Source of the DNA: Acidobacteriota bacterium
GTDB lineage: Bacteria; Acidobacteriota; Thermoanaerobaculia; Multivoradales; JAHEKO01
Reading direction: 5' to 3'
NCBI GenBank assembly: GCA_024638355.1
Contig: JAHEKO010000252.1
Span: 1 to 5,989, forward strand
Length of the DNA: 5,989 nt
Positions 1 through 5,920 of the stretch are shown in pieces (the stretch's first letter is position 1; each line of letters starts with the position of its first letter). The notes below the pieces were generated by a model that saw only the letters and a program-made list of their open reading frames with translations, did no database searches and was not told the DNA's origin. The position numbers were made by a program, and so were the translations under genes.

Positions 1-324
1 GCGCTCGAGGCGGCGGGCTTCAACCGGATCGAGTTCAATCAGCCGAGCGACGACCCGGAAGTCACCGACGTCGTCATCGGCTGCCATTCGGTAGGCAACT
101 CGGGGCACGGTATCGGGCCCTCGATCGCCTTCTTCAACCCGACCCGCATGGCCTACACGCTGCACCCGACCAACCTCCTGTCGATCGAGCTCTTCGCCTA
201 CACCGCGAACCCGGACTGGGGCGGCAAGAAGGTGCGCATCCCGCTCGAAGACGACGCCGTTCTGACGGCTCGCGGCGTCGAGTGGCTCTACCCGGCCAAC
301 GAGCGAATCCTGCTGGTGCGCTGA
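1..324 (+). CDS. M24 family metallopeptidase (Xaa-Pro aminopeptidase-like), C-terminal part only
   Basis: The frame is open from the window edge to TGA at 322-324 and gives the last 107 residues; the N-terminal part lies outside the window. The fragment shows the closing half of a pita-bread (M24) catalytic domain. It has a GHGIGP segment (His36 of the fragment), a LLSIELFAYT segment with Glu63, and a RIPLEDDAVLT segment with Glu83. In characterised M24 enzymes (aminopeptidase P, prolidase, methionine aminopeptidase) one His and two Glu at these places bind the two-metal centre together with two upstream Asp. The family removes N-terminal residues next to proline or splits X-Pro dipeptides. 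The ending 'GVEWLYPANERILLVR' resembles larger Xaa-Pro aminopeptidase-like proteins, which is a recognition from memory. Exact substrate is unknown. It precedes a CstA transporter on the same strand, compatible with peptide use. Confidence 0.85.
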   Translation, partial: ALEAAGFNRIEFNQPSDDPEVTDVVIGCHSVGNSGHGIGPSIAFFNPTRMAYTLHPTNLLSIELFAYTANPDWGGKKVRIPLEDDAVLTARGVEWLYPANERILLVR

Positions 325-402
325 CACCCGGGCGGTGTCTCTGCGCCCGGCACGGGTCCGGGCGGTACGGCGCGGGAGGCGCCCCCACGTGTGGGGGGCG
401 TT
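323..402 (+). terminator. Cluster of three GC-rich stem-loops between the peptidase and cstA
   Basis: Three inverted repeats follow each other in the 110-bp spacer. The first, 323-339, has arms GACACC/GGTGTC and a 5-nt loop, and begins inside the peptidase TGA stop. The second, 344-364, has arms CGCCCGG/CCGGGCG and a 7-nt loop. The third, 378-402, has arms CGCCCCC/GGGGGCG with a 7-nt loop, extendable by two G-U pairs. None is followed by a convincing T-run (only TCTCT after the first and TT after the third). They are therefore not textbook intrinsic terminators, although GC-rich hairpins without U-tracts are plausible transcript 3' ends in high-GC bacteria. That function is inferred from position. 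High local G+C makes chance pairing easier. Confidence 0.35.
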
Positions 403-415
403 CGATCGGCCCTGC

Positions 416-423
416 GATAACCT
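416..423 (+). promoter_or_regulatory. Candidate -10 element for cstA
   Basis: GATAACCT, containing a TANNNT hexamer (TAACCT, 418-423), is the only AT-containing patch just upstream of the cstA ATG. It ends 11 bases before the start codon, so transcription would begin within a few bases of the ATG. No Shine-Dalgarno-like sequence lies in the intervening TCGCGCCATCC. No clear -35 is visible. This is a weak single-site call, supported only by the similar arrangement at the other gene starts in the window. Confidence 0.25.
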
Positions 424-434
424 TCGCGCCATCC

Positions 435-2207
435 ATGGCCGCGCTCGCCACCGCCGTCTGTCTGCTGGCCTACTTCCTCGGCTACCGGTTCTACTCCAGA
501 CATCTGTCGGAGCGGATCTTCTCGCTCGACCCGGCGGCGCGCACTCCGGCGCACGAGCTCGAAGACGGCATCGACTACGTGCCGACCAACCGCTTCGTCC
601 TGTTCGGCCATCACTGGGCTTCGATCACCGGACTGTCGCCCATGCTCGGTCCGGCGGTGGCGGTGATCTGGGGCTGGCTGCCGGCGATGCTCTGGGTCGT
701 CGGCGGAGCGCTGCTGGTCGGCTGCGTGCACGACTTCGGCTCCCTGGTGGTCAGCATGCGCGCCCGCGGCATGTCGATCGGCAAGGTGGCGGAGGGGATC
801 ATCGGGCACCGCGCCAAGACGCTCTTCCATCTGGTGATCTTCTTCGGCGTGGCGCTGGCGATGGGGGTCTTCGTCTACGTCATCGCCGTGCTGTTCAGCA
901 TCTCGCCCGACTGGGATCCACAGCAGCCGCTGGCGGACACGGCGTCGTTCCCGACCGCCGTGCTGCCCTCCGGCTCGCTGATCGCGATGGCCATGGTCAT
1001 GGGCTACCTGCTGTACGTGAAGAAGTTCCCGCTGATCCCGACGACCGCGGTCGGCTTCGTGCTGATGCTTACCGCGGTCTGGGGCGGGGTGCAGCTCCCC
1101 CTGCTCGGCCTCGAGAGGTCGGCCTGGCCGGGGATGTCGGGGTGGATCTCGATTCTCCTCGCCTATTCGTTCGCCGCCTCGGTGCTGCCGGTCTGGAGTT
1201 TGCTGCAGGCGCGCGACTTCCTGAACTCGCTGCTCCTCTACCTCGGCCTGCTCCTGGCCTACCTCGGCATCTTCCTGGCGCGCCCCGAGTTCGTGGCGCC
1301 CGCCTTCCGGCCCGAGCCCGCGGGCGCGCCCAGCTTCTACCCCTTTGTCTTCATCATCATCGCCTGCGGAGCGGCCAGCGGATTCCACTCGCTGGTCTCC
1401 TCGGGCACGACCGCCAAACAGATCTCCGGCGAGCCCGACGCCCGCTTCATCGGCTACGGCGGCATGCTCGGCGAGTCGCTCCTCGGCCTGCTCGCGGTGC
1501 TGGCCTGTACCGCCGGGGTGCTCGGCGCCGACGGCGTGCCCGCCGAGGCGGTCTGGCGGGCGACCTATGCCGACTGGGGCTCGATGCAGGGACTCGGCAA
1601 GCAGCTGGGCGTGTTCATCACCGGCGCCGGCCACTTCATCGAGCGTCTGGGGGTCGCCGACCAGAAGCTGGCCACCGCGTTCGTCGCGGTGGTGGTCGTC
1701 TCCTTCGCCCTGACCACTCTCGACTCGGCTACGCGGCTCCTGCGCTTCAACATCTCGGAGATCGGCGAGACGCTCGGCGTGAGGCTCCTCGACAACCGCT
1801 ACCTCGCCTCGGGTCTGGCGGTGGCGGTGATCGCGTTCTTCGCGTTCTACGAGATCGGGGGCCGCCCGGCGGGCCTCGCCCTCTGGACGCTGTTCGGCAC
1901 CATCAACCAGCTACTGGCCGGCTTGGCGCTGCTGACGGTCACCCTCTACTTGCGGCAGCGCGGACGGAGCATCTGGTTCACCGGCCTGCCGATGCTCTTC
2001 ATGCTGGTGTCGACGATCGCCGCGATGGTCTCCAACCTGCGCGGGTTCTGGCGGCGCCTCGACGAAGGAACCGGCGCTCTGCTGGTGGTCGGCTCGATTC
2101 TGCTGGCGATGGCGATCTGGCTGGTGATCGAGGCCGCCCTGGTCTTTCGGCGGGGGAGGGGAGAGGCGCCGACCCGCGAGATGCGGATCTCCTTCGAGCC
2201 GGAGTGA
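435..2207 (+). CDS. cstA: CstA-family carbon starvation protein (peptide/pyruvate transporter)
   Basis: This 590-aa integral membrane protein has many hydrophobic helices (about 14-16 by eye), from residues 3-18 to about 547-570. Family signatures are LFGHHWASITG (57-66), a polar re-entrant-like stretch SGFHSLVSSGTTAKQI (315-330), TTLDSATRLLRF (427-438) and LWTLFGTINQLLAGLALL (483-500). These match the CstA N-terminal domain and the C-terminal five-helix domain. E. coli CstA (about 700 aa) and BtsT take up peptides or pyruvate with protons, so this shorter form is probably an inner-membrane symporter for one of these; the substrate cannot be read from sequence. ATG 435 is preferred over an in-frame ATG at 282 because the longer version overlaps the peptidase gene and adds 51 non-family residues, whereas 435 starts directly at the first helix and YRFYSR motif. 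There is no Shine-Dalgarno. The gene follows a peptidase gene and converges with the methyltransferase gene. Confidence 0.93.
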   Translation: MAALATAVCLLAYFLGYRFYSRHLSERIFSLDPAARTPAHELEDGIDYVPTNRFVLFGHHWASITGLSPMLGPAVAVIWGWLPAMLWVVGGALLVGCVHDFGSLVVSMRARGMSIGKVAEGIIGHRAKTLFHLVIFFGVALAMGVFVYVIAVLFSISPDWDPQQPLADTASFPTAVLPSGSLIAMAMVMGYLLYVKKFPLIPTTAVGFVLMLTAVWGGVQLPLLGLERSAWPGMSGWISILLAYSFAASVLPVWSLLQARDFLNSLLLYLGLLLAYLGIFLARPEFVAPAFRPEPAGAPSFYPFVFIIIACGAASGFHSLVSSGTTAKQISGEPDARFIGYGGMLGESLLGLLAVLACTAGVLGADGVPAEAVWRATYADWGSMQGLGKQLGVFITGAGHFIERLGVADQKLATAFVAVVVVSFALTTLDSATRLLRFNISEIGETLGVRLLDNRYLASGLAVAVIAFFAFYEIGGRPAGLALWTLFGTINQLLAGLALLTVTLYLRQRGRSIWFTGLPMLFMLVSTIAAMVSNLRGFWRRLDEGTGALLVVGSILLAMAIWLVIEAALVFRRGRGEAPTREMRISFEPE

Positions 2208-2232
2208 GCGCCGCCGTGGGCCTCCGCGCTCA
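2205..2232. terminator. Inverted repeat joining two convergent stop codons (possible bidirectional terminator)
   Basis: Perfect 7-bp arms TGAGCGC (2205-2211) and GCGCTCA (2226-2232) enclose 14 nt that can itself fold as GCC-GTG-GGC (2213-2221). Each arm begins with a stop codon: TGA of cstA on the plus strand and TGA of the methyltransferase gene on the minus strand. The symmetric stem would form in both transcripts. Neither side has a T-run, so an intrinsic terminator mechanism is uncertain. With only 22 bp between the genes this is the only available sequence to end both convergent transcripts. Confidence 0.45.
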
Positions 2233-3381
2233 GTAGATCTCGAAGAGCAGGATCCGTGCGTCGAGCGGCCCGTTGCGCACCGGCAGCCTGAGCGACGGCC
2301 GCAGGCCGACGTGCTTGCCCCGGTGCTCGTCGCCGGCCAGGACGACGGCGCGCCAGCCGCGGTAGCGCTGCTTCAGGAGATCGCCCAGCCGCCGCCACTG
2401 CTCTCGACCGCCCTCGAGGCGCTCGCCGTAGGGCGGGTTGACGAGCAGCAGGCCGGGTGACGCCGGAGGCGCGTAGTCGAAGGCGTCCGCCCGCGCGAGA
2501 GTGGCCCGGTCGTCGAGCCGAGCCCGCGCCAGGTTCATGCGCGATGCCTCGACGGCTGTCGGAGACCGGTCGACGCCGTAGAGCTCGACGTCGGGACCGG
2601 GCGCCGGGATCGCCTCGTTCATGACATCGCGGAAGCGTGGGTGCGAGTAGTTGGGGAGCCTCTGGAAGCCCCACGCCTTGCGCAGCGCCCCGGGCGCGCG
2701 GCCCAGCGCCCAGTTCGCGGCCTCGGCCAGGAGGGTTCCCGATCCGCACATCGGATCGACTACCGGTCCGCGGCCGTCCCAGCCGGCGGCCATGACGCAC
2801 GCGGCGGCGATGTTCTCCCGCACCGGCGCCTCGGTCGTGCGGATGCGGTAGCCGCGGCGGTCGAGCGGCTCGCCGGAGGTGTCGAGGAGAAGCGTCGCCT
2901 GGTCCTTGCGCAGCCAGACGCGCAGCGCCAGGTCGGGAGACGACCGGTCGACCGACGAGCGGCGTCCATAGATCTCGCGCTGGGCGTCCACCAGGCCGTC
3001 CTTGACCTTCTGGTTGATCCACCTCACGTCGCGCACCCTCGAGGCGCTGGAGGTCGACCGCAGCGCGAGGGTGCGGTGGGGCTGGAAGAGAGACGCGCAT
3101 GCGAGGCCGCCCCACGCGCGCTCGCGCCGGGCGATCAGCCGCGCGGCGCCGGCAGCGAGCGCGTCGCCGTTCTCGGCGGGCCAGCTGTCGAGCGACACCA
3201 GCAGGCGATTGGCCGTGCGCAGGCGCCAGTTGCCGCGCCAGACGTCGACCCAGTCGCCGCGAAAGCCGACCGCACCCCGCAGAGGGGCCGGGTTCGCGAC
3301 GCCGAGCTCCAAGAGCTCGCGGGCCAGCAGGTCTTCGAGCCCCAGCGCACAGGTCGCGACCAGCTCGAGCGGTTTCGACAC
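2230..3381 (-). CDS. THUMP-domain class I SAM-dependent RNA methyltransferase (RlmL-like)
   Basis: The protein has 383 aa. The N-terminal part (about 1-165, beginning LVATCALGLEDLLARELLELG) looks like the ferredoxin-like plus THUMP RNA-binding region. The catalytic Rossmann domain follows. EPLDRRGYRIRTTEAPVREN (171-190) is the linker signature of this family, DPMCGSGTLLAEAA (209-222) is SAM-binding motif I, GVDRSPTAVEASRMN (269-283) is the acidic ribose-binding motif, and NPPYGERL (315-322) is motif IV with the NPPY catalytic tetrad of amino-N methylases. This matches the RlmL half of E. coli RlmKL (23S rRNA m2G2445) and YpsC/Trm14 proteins, without a RlmK domain. It probably makes N2-methylguanosine in rRNA or tRNA, but the target base is not decidable. 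The GTG start (3381-3379) is the first start codon after an in-frame TAG at 3396-3394, and it places the conserved N-terminus correctly. It lies 47 bp downstream of selD on the same strand, so an operon is likely. Confidence 0.92.
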   Translation of the reverse strand: MSKPLELVATCALGLEDLLARELLELGVANPAPLRGAVGFRGDWVDVWRGNWRLRTANRLLVSLDSWPAENGDALAAGAARLIARRERAWGGLACASLFQPHRTLALRSTSSASRVRDVRWINQKVKDGLVDAQREIYGRRSSVDRSSPDLALRVWLRKDQATLLLDTSGEPLDRRGYRIRTTEAPVRENIAAACVMAAGWDGRGPVVDPMCGSGTLLAEAANWALGRAPGALRKAWGFQRLPNYSHPRFRDVMNEAIPAPGPDVELYGVDRSPTAVEASRMNLARARLDDRATLARADAFDYAPPASPGLLLVNPPYGERLEGGREQWRRLGDLLKQRYRGWRAVVLAGDEHRGKHVGLRPSLRLPVRNGPLDARILLFEIY

Positions 3382-3390
3382 GCCGGAATC

Positions 3391-3396
3391 GATCTA
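3391..3396 (-). promoter_or_regulatory. Candidate -10-like hexamer before the methyltransferase gene
   Basis: On the minus strand TAGATC is followed by GATTCCGGC (9 nt) and the GTG start. The 47-bp selD-methyltransferase gap contains no Shine-Dalgarno match near the GTG. The arrangement resembles the sulfatase gene (TAGATT, 9 nt, ATG). The gene may therefore have its own internal promoter as well as read-through from selD. TAGATC lacks the final T of a typical -10 element, so this is weak. The TAG is also the in-frame stop that fixes the GTG start. Confidence 0.2.
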
Positions 3397-3428
3397 GCGG
3401 CCGCCGCTCGAGCTCGCGTGCTCGCCGC

Positions 3429-4481
3429 TCACGCCGTCCGAACTCCGATCGGGGCCTCGCCGACGCGGCCGATCGCGGCCGCGCGGTGACCGGAGGCCAC
3501 GAGCTCCTCGACCAGGGCCTCGGCGTTTCCGCCCGGGACCGCCACGAGCAGCCCGCCCGATGTCTGCGGGTCGAAAAGCAGCTCGAGCTGGGGCGCGGCG
3601 AGACCGGCCCGGTCCTCGAAATACTCCTCGGTGTTGTCACGGTTGCAGGCGGTGCTGCCGGTCGAGACACCCCGGCCCACCAGCTCGTAGAAGGCCGCGT
3701 GGACGGGCAGGCTGTCGAAGTCGATCTCGATGGCGACTCCCGACGCCTTGGCCATGCCGAGCGCGTGGCCGGCGAGCCCGAAGCCGGTGATGTCGGTGGC
3801 GGCGGTGGCGCCGTGCGCCAGGGCCAGCCGGCTCGCCGCCTCGTTGAGTCGCTCCATCTCGATGAGCGCCGGCTCCAGCCCGTCCTCGTCGAGCTTGCCG
3901 ACCTTGAAGGCGTTGACCAGCACCCCGGTACCGAGCGGCTTGGTCAGGATCAGTACGTCGCCGGGGCGCGCGCCGGCGTTGGTCAGCACCCGCTCGGGGT
4001 CGACGCGGCCGACGACCGCCAGCCCGAACTTGAGCTCGTCGTCGCGCACCGAGTGGCCGCCGAGGGTCGCGGCTCCGCTCGCGGTCACCGCGTCGCTGGC
4101 GCCGAGCAGAACATCCGCCAGGACGCCCTCCGGCACGTTCTTGTCGTCCGGAAAGCAGCACAGGTTGAGGGCGAAGAGGGGCGTGCCTCCCATGGCGTAG
4201 ACGTCGGAGAGCGAGTTGGCGGCCGCCACGCGGCCGTAGCGGCGCGCGTCGTCACACACCGGAGTGATGAAATCGGCCGTACCGACGAGGCCGATCCCCT
4301 CGACCAGGTAGACCCCGGCGTCGTCACCGGTCTCGGGACCGACCAGGACCCGGTCGTCGGCTTCGGCCAGACGGCTCAGCGGAGCCAGCAGCTCAGAGAG
4401 GTCCCCCGGACCTACTTTGGCTGCTCAGCCCCCGGTCGTCGCGCATGCGGTCAGGCGGAACTTCCGCCGGAAGAGTGCCAT
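3429..4481 (-). CDS. selD: Selenide, water dikinase SelD, itself a selenoprotein (Sec at codon 19, TGA read-through)
   Basis: SelD makes selenophosphate from selenide and ATP for selenocysteine and 2-selenouridine synthesis. Read from ATG 4481, the frame gives 350 aa (E. coli SelD 347) with one internal TGA at 4427-4425. The N-terminus RLTACATTGG-Sec-AAK aligns with E. coli RLTQYSHGAGC17GCK20, so the TGA occupies the catalytic Cys position (Sec19) and Lys22 matches Lys20. Further family motifs are TGDDAGVY (51-58), TADFITP (68-74), AAANSLSDVYAMGG (86-99; Asp93), LGGHS (140-144), TKPLGTGVL (180-188), TDITGFG (229-235; Asp230) and DPQTSGGLL (304-312). No other in-frame ATG, GTG or TTG precedes the TGA downstream of 4481. 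A caller ignoring recoding would start at GTG 4259 and give 276 aa. A bacterial SECIS-like hairpin follows the TGA. The methyltransferase gene lies 47 bp downstream. The stop is TGA at 3431-3429. Confidence 0.93.
4387..4427 (-). promoter_or_regulatory. Bacterial SECIS element in selD
   Basis: This RNA stem-loop starts at the recoded UGA and lies within the coding sequence. The outer stem AGCAGC (4425-4420, using the A of UGA) pairs perfectly with GCUGCU (4392-4387). A loosely paired 7x7 internal region follows. The apical stem AGGUCC/GGACCU (6 bp, 4413-4399) closes a GGG loop. From the end of UGA to the apical loop is 17 nt and the loop starts with G. Both agree with the general description of bacterial SECIS elements (loop about 16-37 nt after UGA, G in the first two loop positions). 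SelB would bind it to deliver Sec-tRNA. The structure was worked out by hand; no energy was calculated. Confidence 0.8.
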
Positions 4482-4488
4482 CGCCCGG

Positions 4489-4494
4489 ATTGTA
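4489..4494 (-). promoter_or_regulatory. Candidate -10 element for selD
   Basis: On the minus strand TACAAT (5 of 6 to TATAAT) is followed by CCGGGCG (7 nt) and the selD ATG. A start site 6-8 nt downstream would fall on or next to the ATG, giving a leaderless mRNA. There is no purine-rich ribosome binding site in these 7 nt and no recognisable -35 about 17 nt upstream. Its close match within otherwise very GC-rich DNA makes it the best of the four candidate -10 sites. Confidence 0.4.
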
Positions 4495-4558
4495 CGCGTT
4501 AATCGGCGGCGCGGTTCTGCCCGCTCGCCGGGGCGGTGGCCGCGGCCGCGGGGTCTGG

Positions 4559-4564
4559 TAGATT
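4559..4564 (+). promoter_or_regulatory. Candidate -10 element for the sulfatase-like gene
   Basis: TAGATT is followed by CCGCCCTCC (9 nt) and ATG 4574, with no Shine-Dalgarno sequence between. It shares the 92-bp divergent intergenic region (4482-4573) with the selD -10 candidate on the other strand. A 12-bp GC-only palindrome (CCGCGGCCGCGG, 4540-4551) lies 7 bp upstream, in what would be the -35/-10 spacer. It could be an operator, but such palindromes are expected by chance at this G+C. No -35 is evident. Confidence 0.35.
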
Positions 4565-4573
4565 CCGCCCTCC

Positions 4574-5920
4574 ATGGAGTTCCGGCCGTGCCTCGGCGCG
4601 CTCTACGTCTGCTCGATCCTGGCGCTCGGGGCGGCCCCGTCGAGCGCTGAATCGAGACCGCACATCCTGCTGGTGTCGATCGACACGCTGCGCGCCCAGA
4701 ACCTCGGGGCCTATGGCTACGAGCGCAACACCAGCCCCTACCTCGACCGCCTGTTCGCCGGCGGCGTCCGGTTCGACAATGCCCGCACCGTCACCTCGCT
4801 CACCGCGCCGGCGCTGGCGTCGATGCTGACCTCCCTCCACCCGCACGAGCACGGCTCGACGCGCAACGGGCTGCGCGTGCGGCCGAACCTCTTCTCGTTC
4901 ACCAAGAGCCTCGGCAGGAGCGGCTACGCCACCGGAGCCTTCGTCGGCAATTGGACGCTCAAGGACAAGCTCTCCGGCCTCGCCGAGCACTTCGACAGCT
5001 ACGAGGTGCTGCTCACCCGCAAGCGGTGGCTCGGGCTGGTCCGCGGTGAAGCGACGGCCGACGACCTGGTCGACGTCTCGCTGTCGTGGCTCGACGATCA
5101 CCTCGAGGCGGGCGACCGGCCGTTCCTGATCTGGGTCCACATGATCGAGCCGCATGCGCCCTACCGCCTGCGCGCCGACTACCTCGAGCAGATCGGCGTC
5201 AAGCGTGCGGGCTCGGTGCTGTCGGCCAGGAAGCGCTACGACTCGGAGGTGGCCTACAGCGACGCCCGCGTCGGGCGACTGCTCGACGAGGTCTTCGAGC
5301 GCGTGCCGCGCGAAGAGGTGTTGGTGGTCTTTCTCGCCGATCACGGCGAAAGCCTGGGCGAGCACGGCTACTGGGGTCACGGGCGGCACCTGTACGAAGT
5401 GACGCTCCGCATACCGCTGGCCTTCTCCTGGCCGGGCACGATCGAGTCGGGCGTGGTCGCGGCGCCGGCCTCGATTCGCGACCTGGCGCCGACCCTGTTG
5501 AGCCTGGCGGGAGTCGAGCCGCCCGAGTTCGTCGGCGGCTTCGACTGGTCGGGCGTCCTGCTGCGTGGCGAGCCGGCGCCCGCGGGGCGGGTGACGCTGC
5601 ACCAGGCGCACAAGAGCGCGGTCGGACCGCAGGAGGAGCAGACCCGCCTGCGCGCTCGCGGCCTGCTCGAAGTGGGGCGCGTCGCCGAAGGCCGCAAGGA
5701 GATCTATCGCGTCACCAACGCCAGGCTCCGCGTCTTCGAGCTCGAAGATGATCCCTGGGAGACCGGGAGCGTGTCGCCGCAAGACGCGGCGCCTTCCGCC
5801 GAGCTGCAGACCTGGCTCGATCTGGTGCGCCGGGGGCTGGTGGTCGCCGACGATCTGCCGCCGCCCAACCTCTCCGACGAGGATCTCGACGCGCTGCGGG
5901 CGCTCGGCTACCTCGATTGA
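4574..5920 (+). CDS. Secreted sulfatase-like hydrolase (alkaline phosphatase superfamily) with Thr at the nucleophile site
   Basis: The protein has 448 aa. Residues 1-25 look like a Sec signal peptide (hydrophobic core about 8-20, likely cut after PSSA), so it probably acts in the periplasm or outside the cell. The sulfatase fold follows: ILLVSIDTLRAQNLGAYGY (31-49, metal ligand Asp37), the nucleophile-loop equivalent SLTAPALASMLTS (75-87) followed by LHPHEHG, HMIEPHAPY (189-197), and FLADHGESLGEHGYWGHG (253-270; Asp256, His257, His269) with LYEVTLRIPL after it. Length and order fit the sulfatase family. True sulfatases need Cys or Ser in C/S-x-P-x-R for formylglycine; here the site reads T77-A-P-A-L81, lacking both that residue and Arg. 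Thr nucleophiles occur in related phosphotransferases and phosphodiesterases (e.g. LTA synthase), so the substrate may be a phosphoester or phospholipid rather than a sulfate ester; this is inference. The C-terminus (about 340-448) is family-variable and ends LRALGYLD. It is divergent from selD. Confidence 0.88.
   Translation: MEFRPCLGALYVCSILALGAAPSSAESRPHILLVSIDTLRAQNLGAYGYERNTSPYLDRLFAGGVRFDNARTVTSLTAPALASMLTSLHPHEHGSTRNGLRVRPNLFSFTKSLGRSGYATGAFVGNWTLKDKLSGLAEHFDSYEVLLTRKRWLGLVRGEATADDLVDVSLSWLDDHLEAGDRPFLIWVHMIEPHAPYRLRADYLEQIGVKRAGSVLSARKRYDSEVAYSDARVGRLLDEVFERVPREEVLVVFLADHGESLGEHGYWGHGRHLYEVTLRIPLAFSWPGTIESGVVAAPASIRDLAPTLLSLAGVEPPEFVGGFDWSGVLLRGEPAPAGRVTLHQAHKSAVGPQEEQTRLRARGLLEVGRVAEGRKEIYRVTNARLRVFELEDDPWETGSVSPQDAAPSAELQTWLDLVRRGLVVADDLPPPNLSDEDLDALRALGYLD

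Noticed and set aside
322..324. Peptidase TGA followed by a hairpin as a second selenocysteine codon
   Set aside because: The hairpin starts inside the stop codon, the following codons do not continue the protein family, and the protein ends where the family normally ends.
282..434. Longer cstA start at ATG 282 (641 aa)
   Set aside because: It would overlap the last 43 bases of the peptidase gene in another frame and add 51 residues with no resemblance to CstA; the family N-terminus begins right at ATG 435.
288..1634. 448-aa open frame on the minus strand opposite cstA
   Set aside because: Composition rich in His, Arg, Glu, Gln and Gly is the reverse-strand shadow of a membrane protein gene; no motif is visible.
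335..2236. 633-aa plus-strand frame overlapping cstA in another phase
   Set aside because: Arg/Ala/Gly-rich shadow of cstA without recognisable motifs; GC-rich codon use leaves few stop codons.
3429..4259. selD as a 276-aa gene starting at GTG 4259, or a pseudogene with a nonsense mutation
   Set aside because: Conserved SelD sequence continues in frame for 74 more residues, the TGA falls exactly on the catalytic Cys position, and a SECIS-like hairpin follows it. This is recoding rather than decay.
3099..4502. 467-aa plus-strand frame opposite selD and the methyltransferase gene
   Set aside because: Runs across two genes with strong family motifs on the other strand and shows only low-complexity sequence.
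4540..4551. 12-bp palindrome CCGCGGCCGCGG as a regulator binding site
   Set aside because: At this G+C a few perfect 12-bp palindromes are expected by chance in 6 kb; position in the divergent promoter region alone is not enough for a call.
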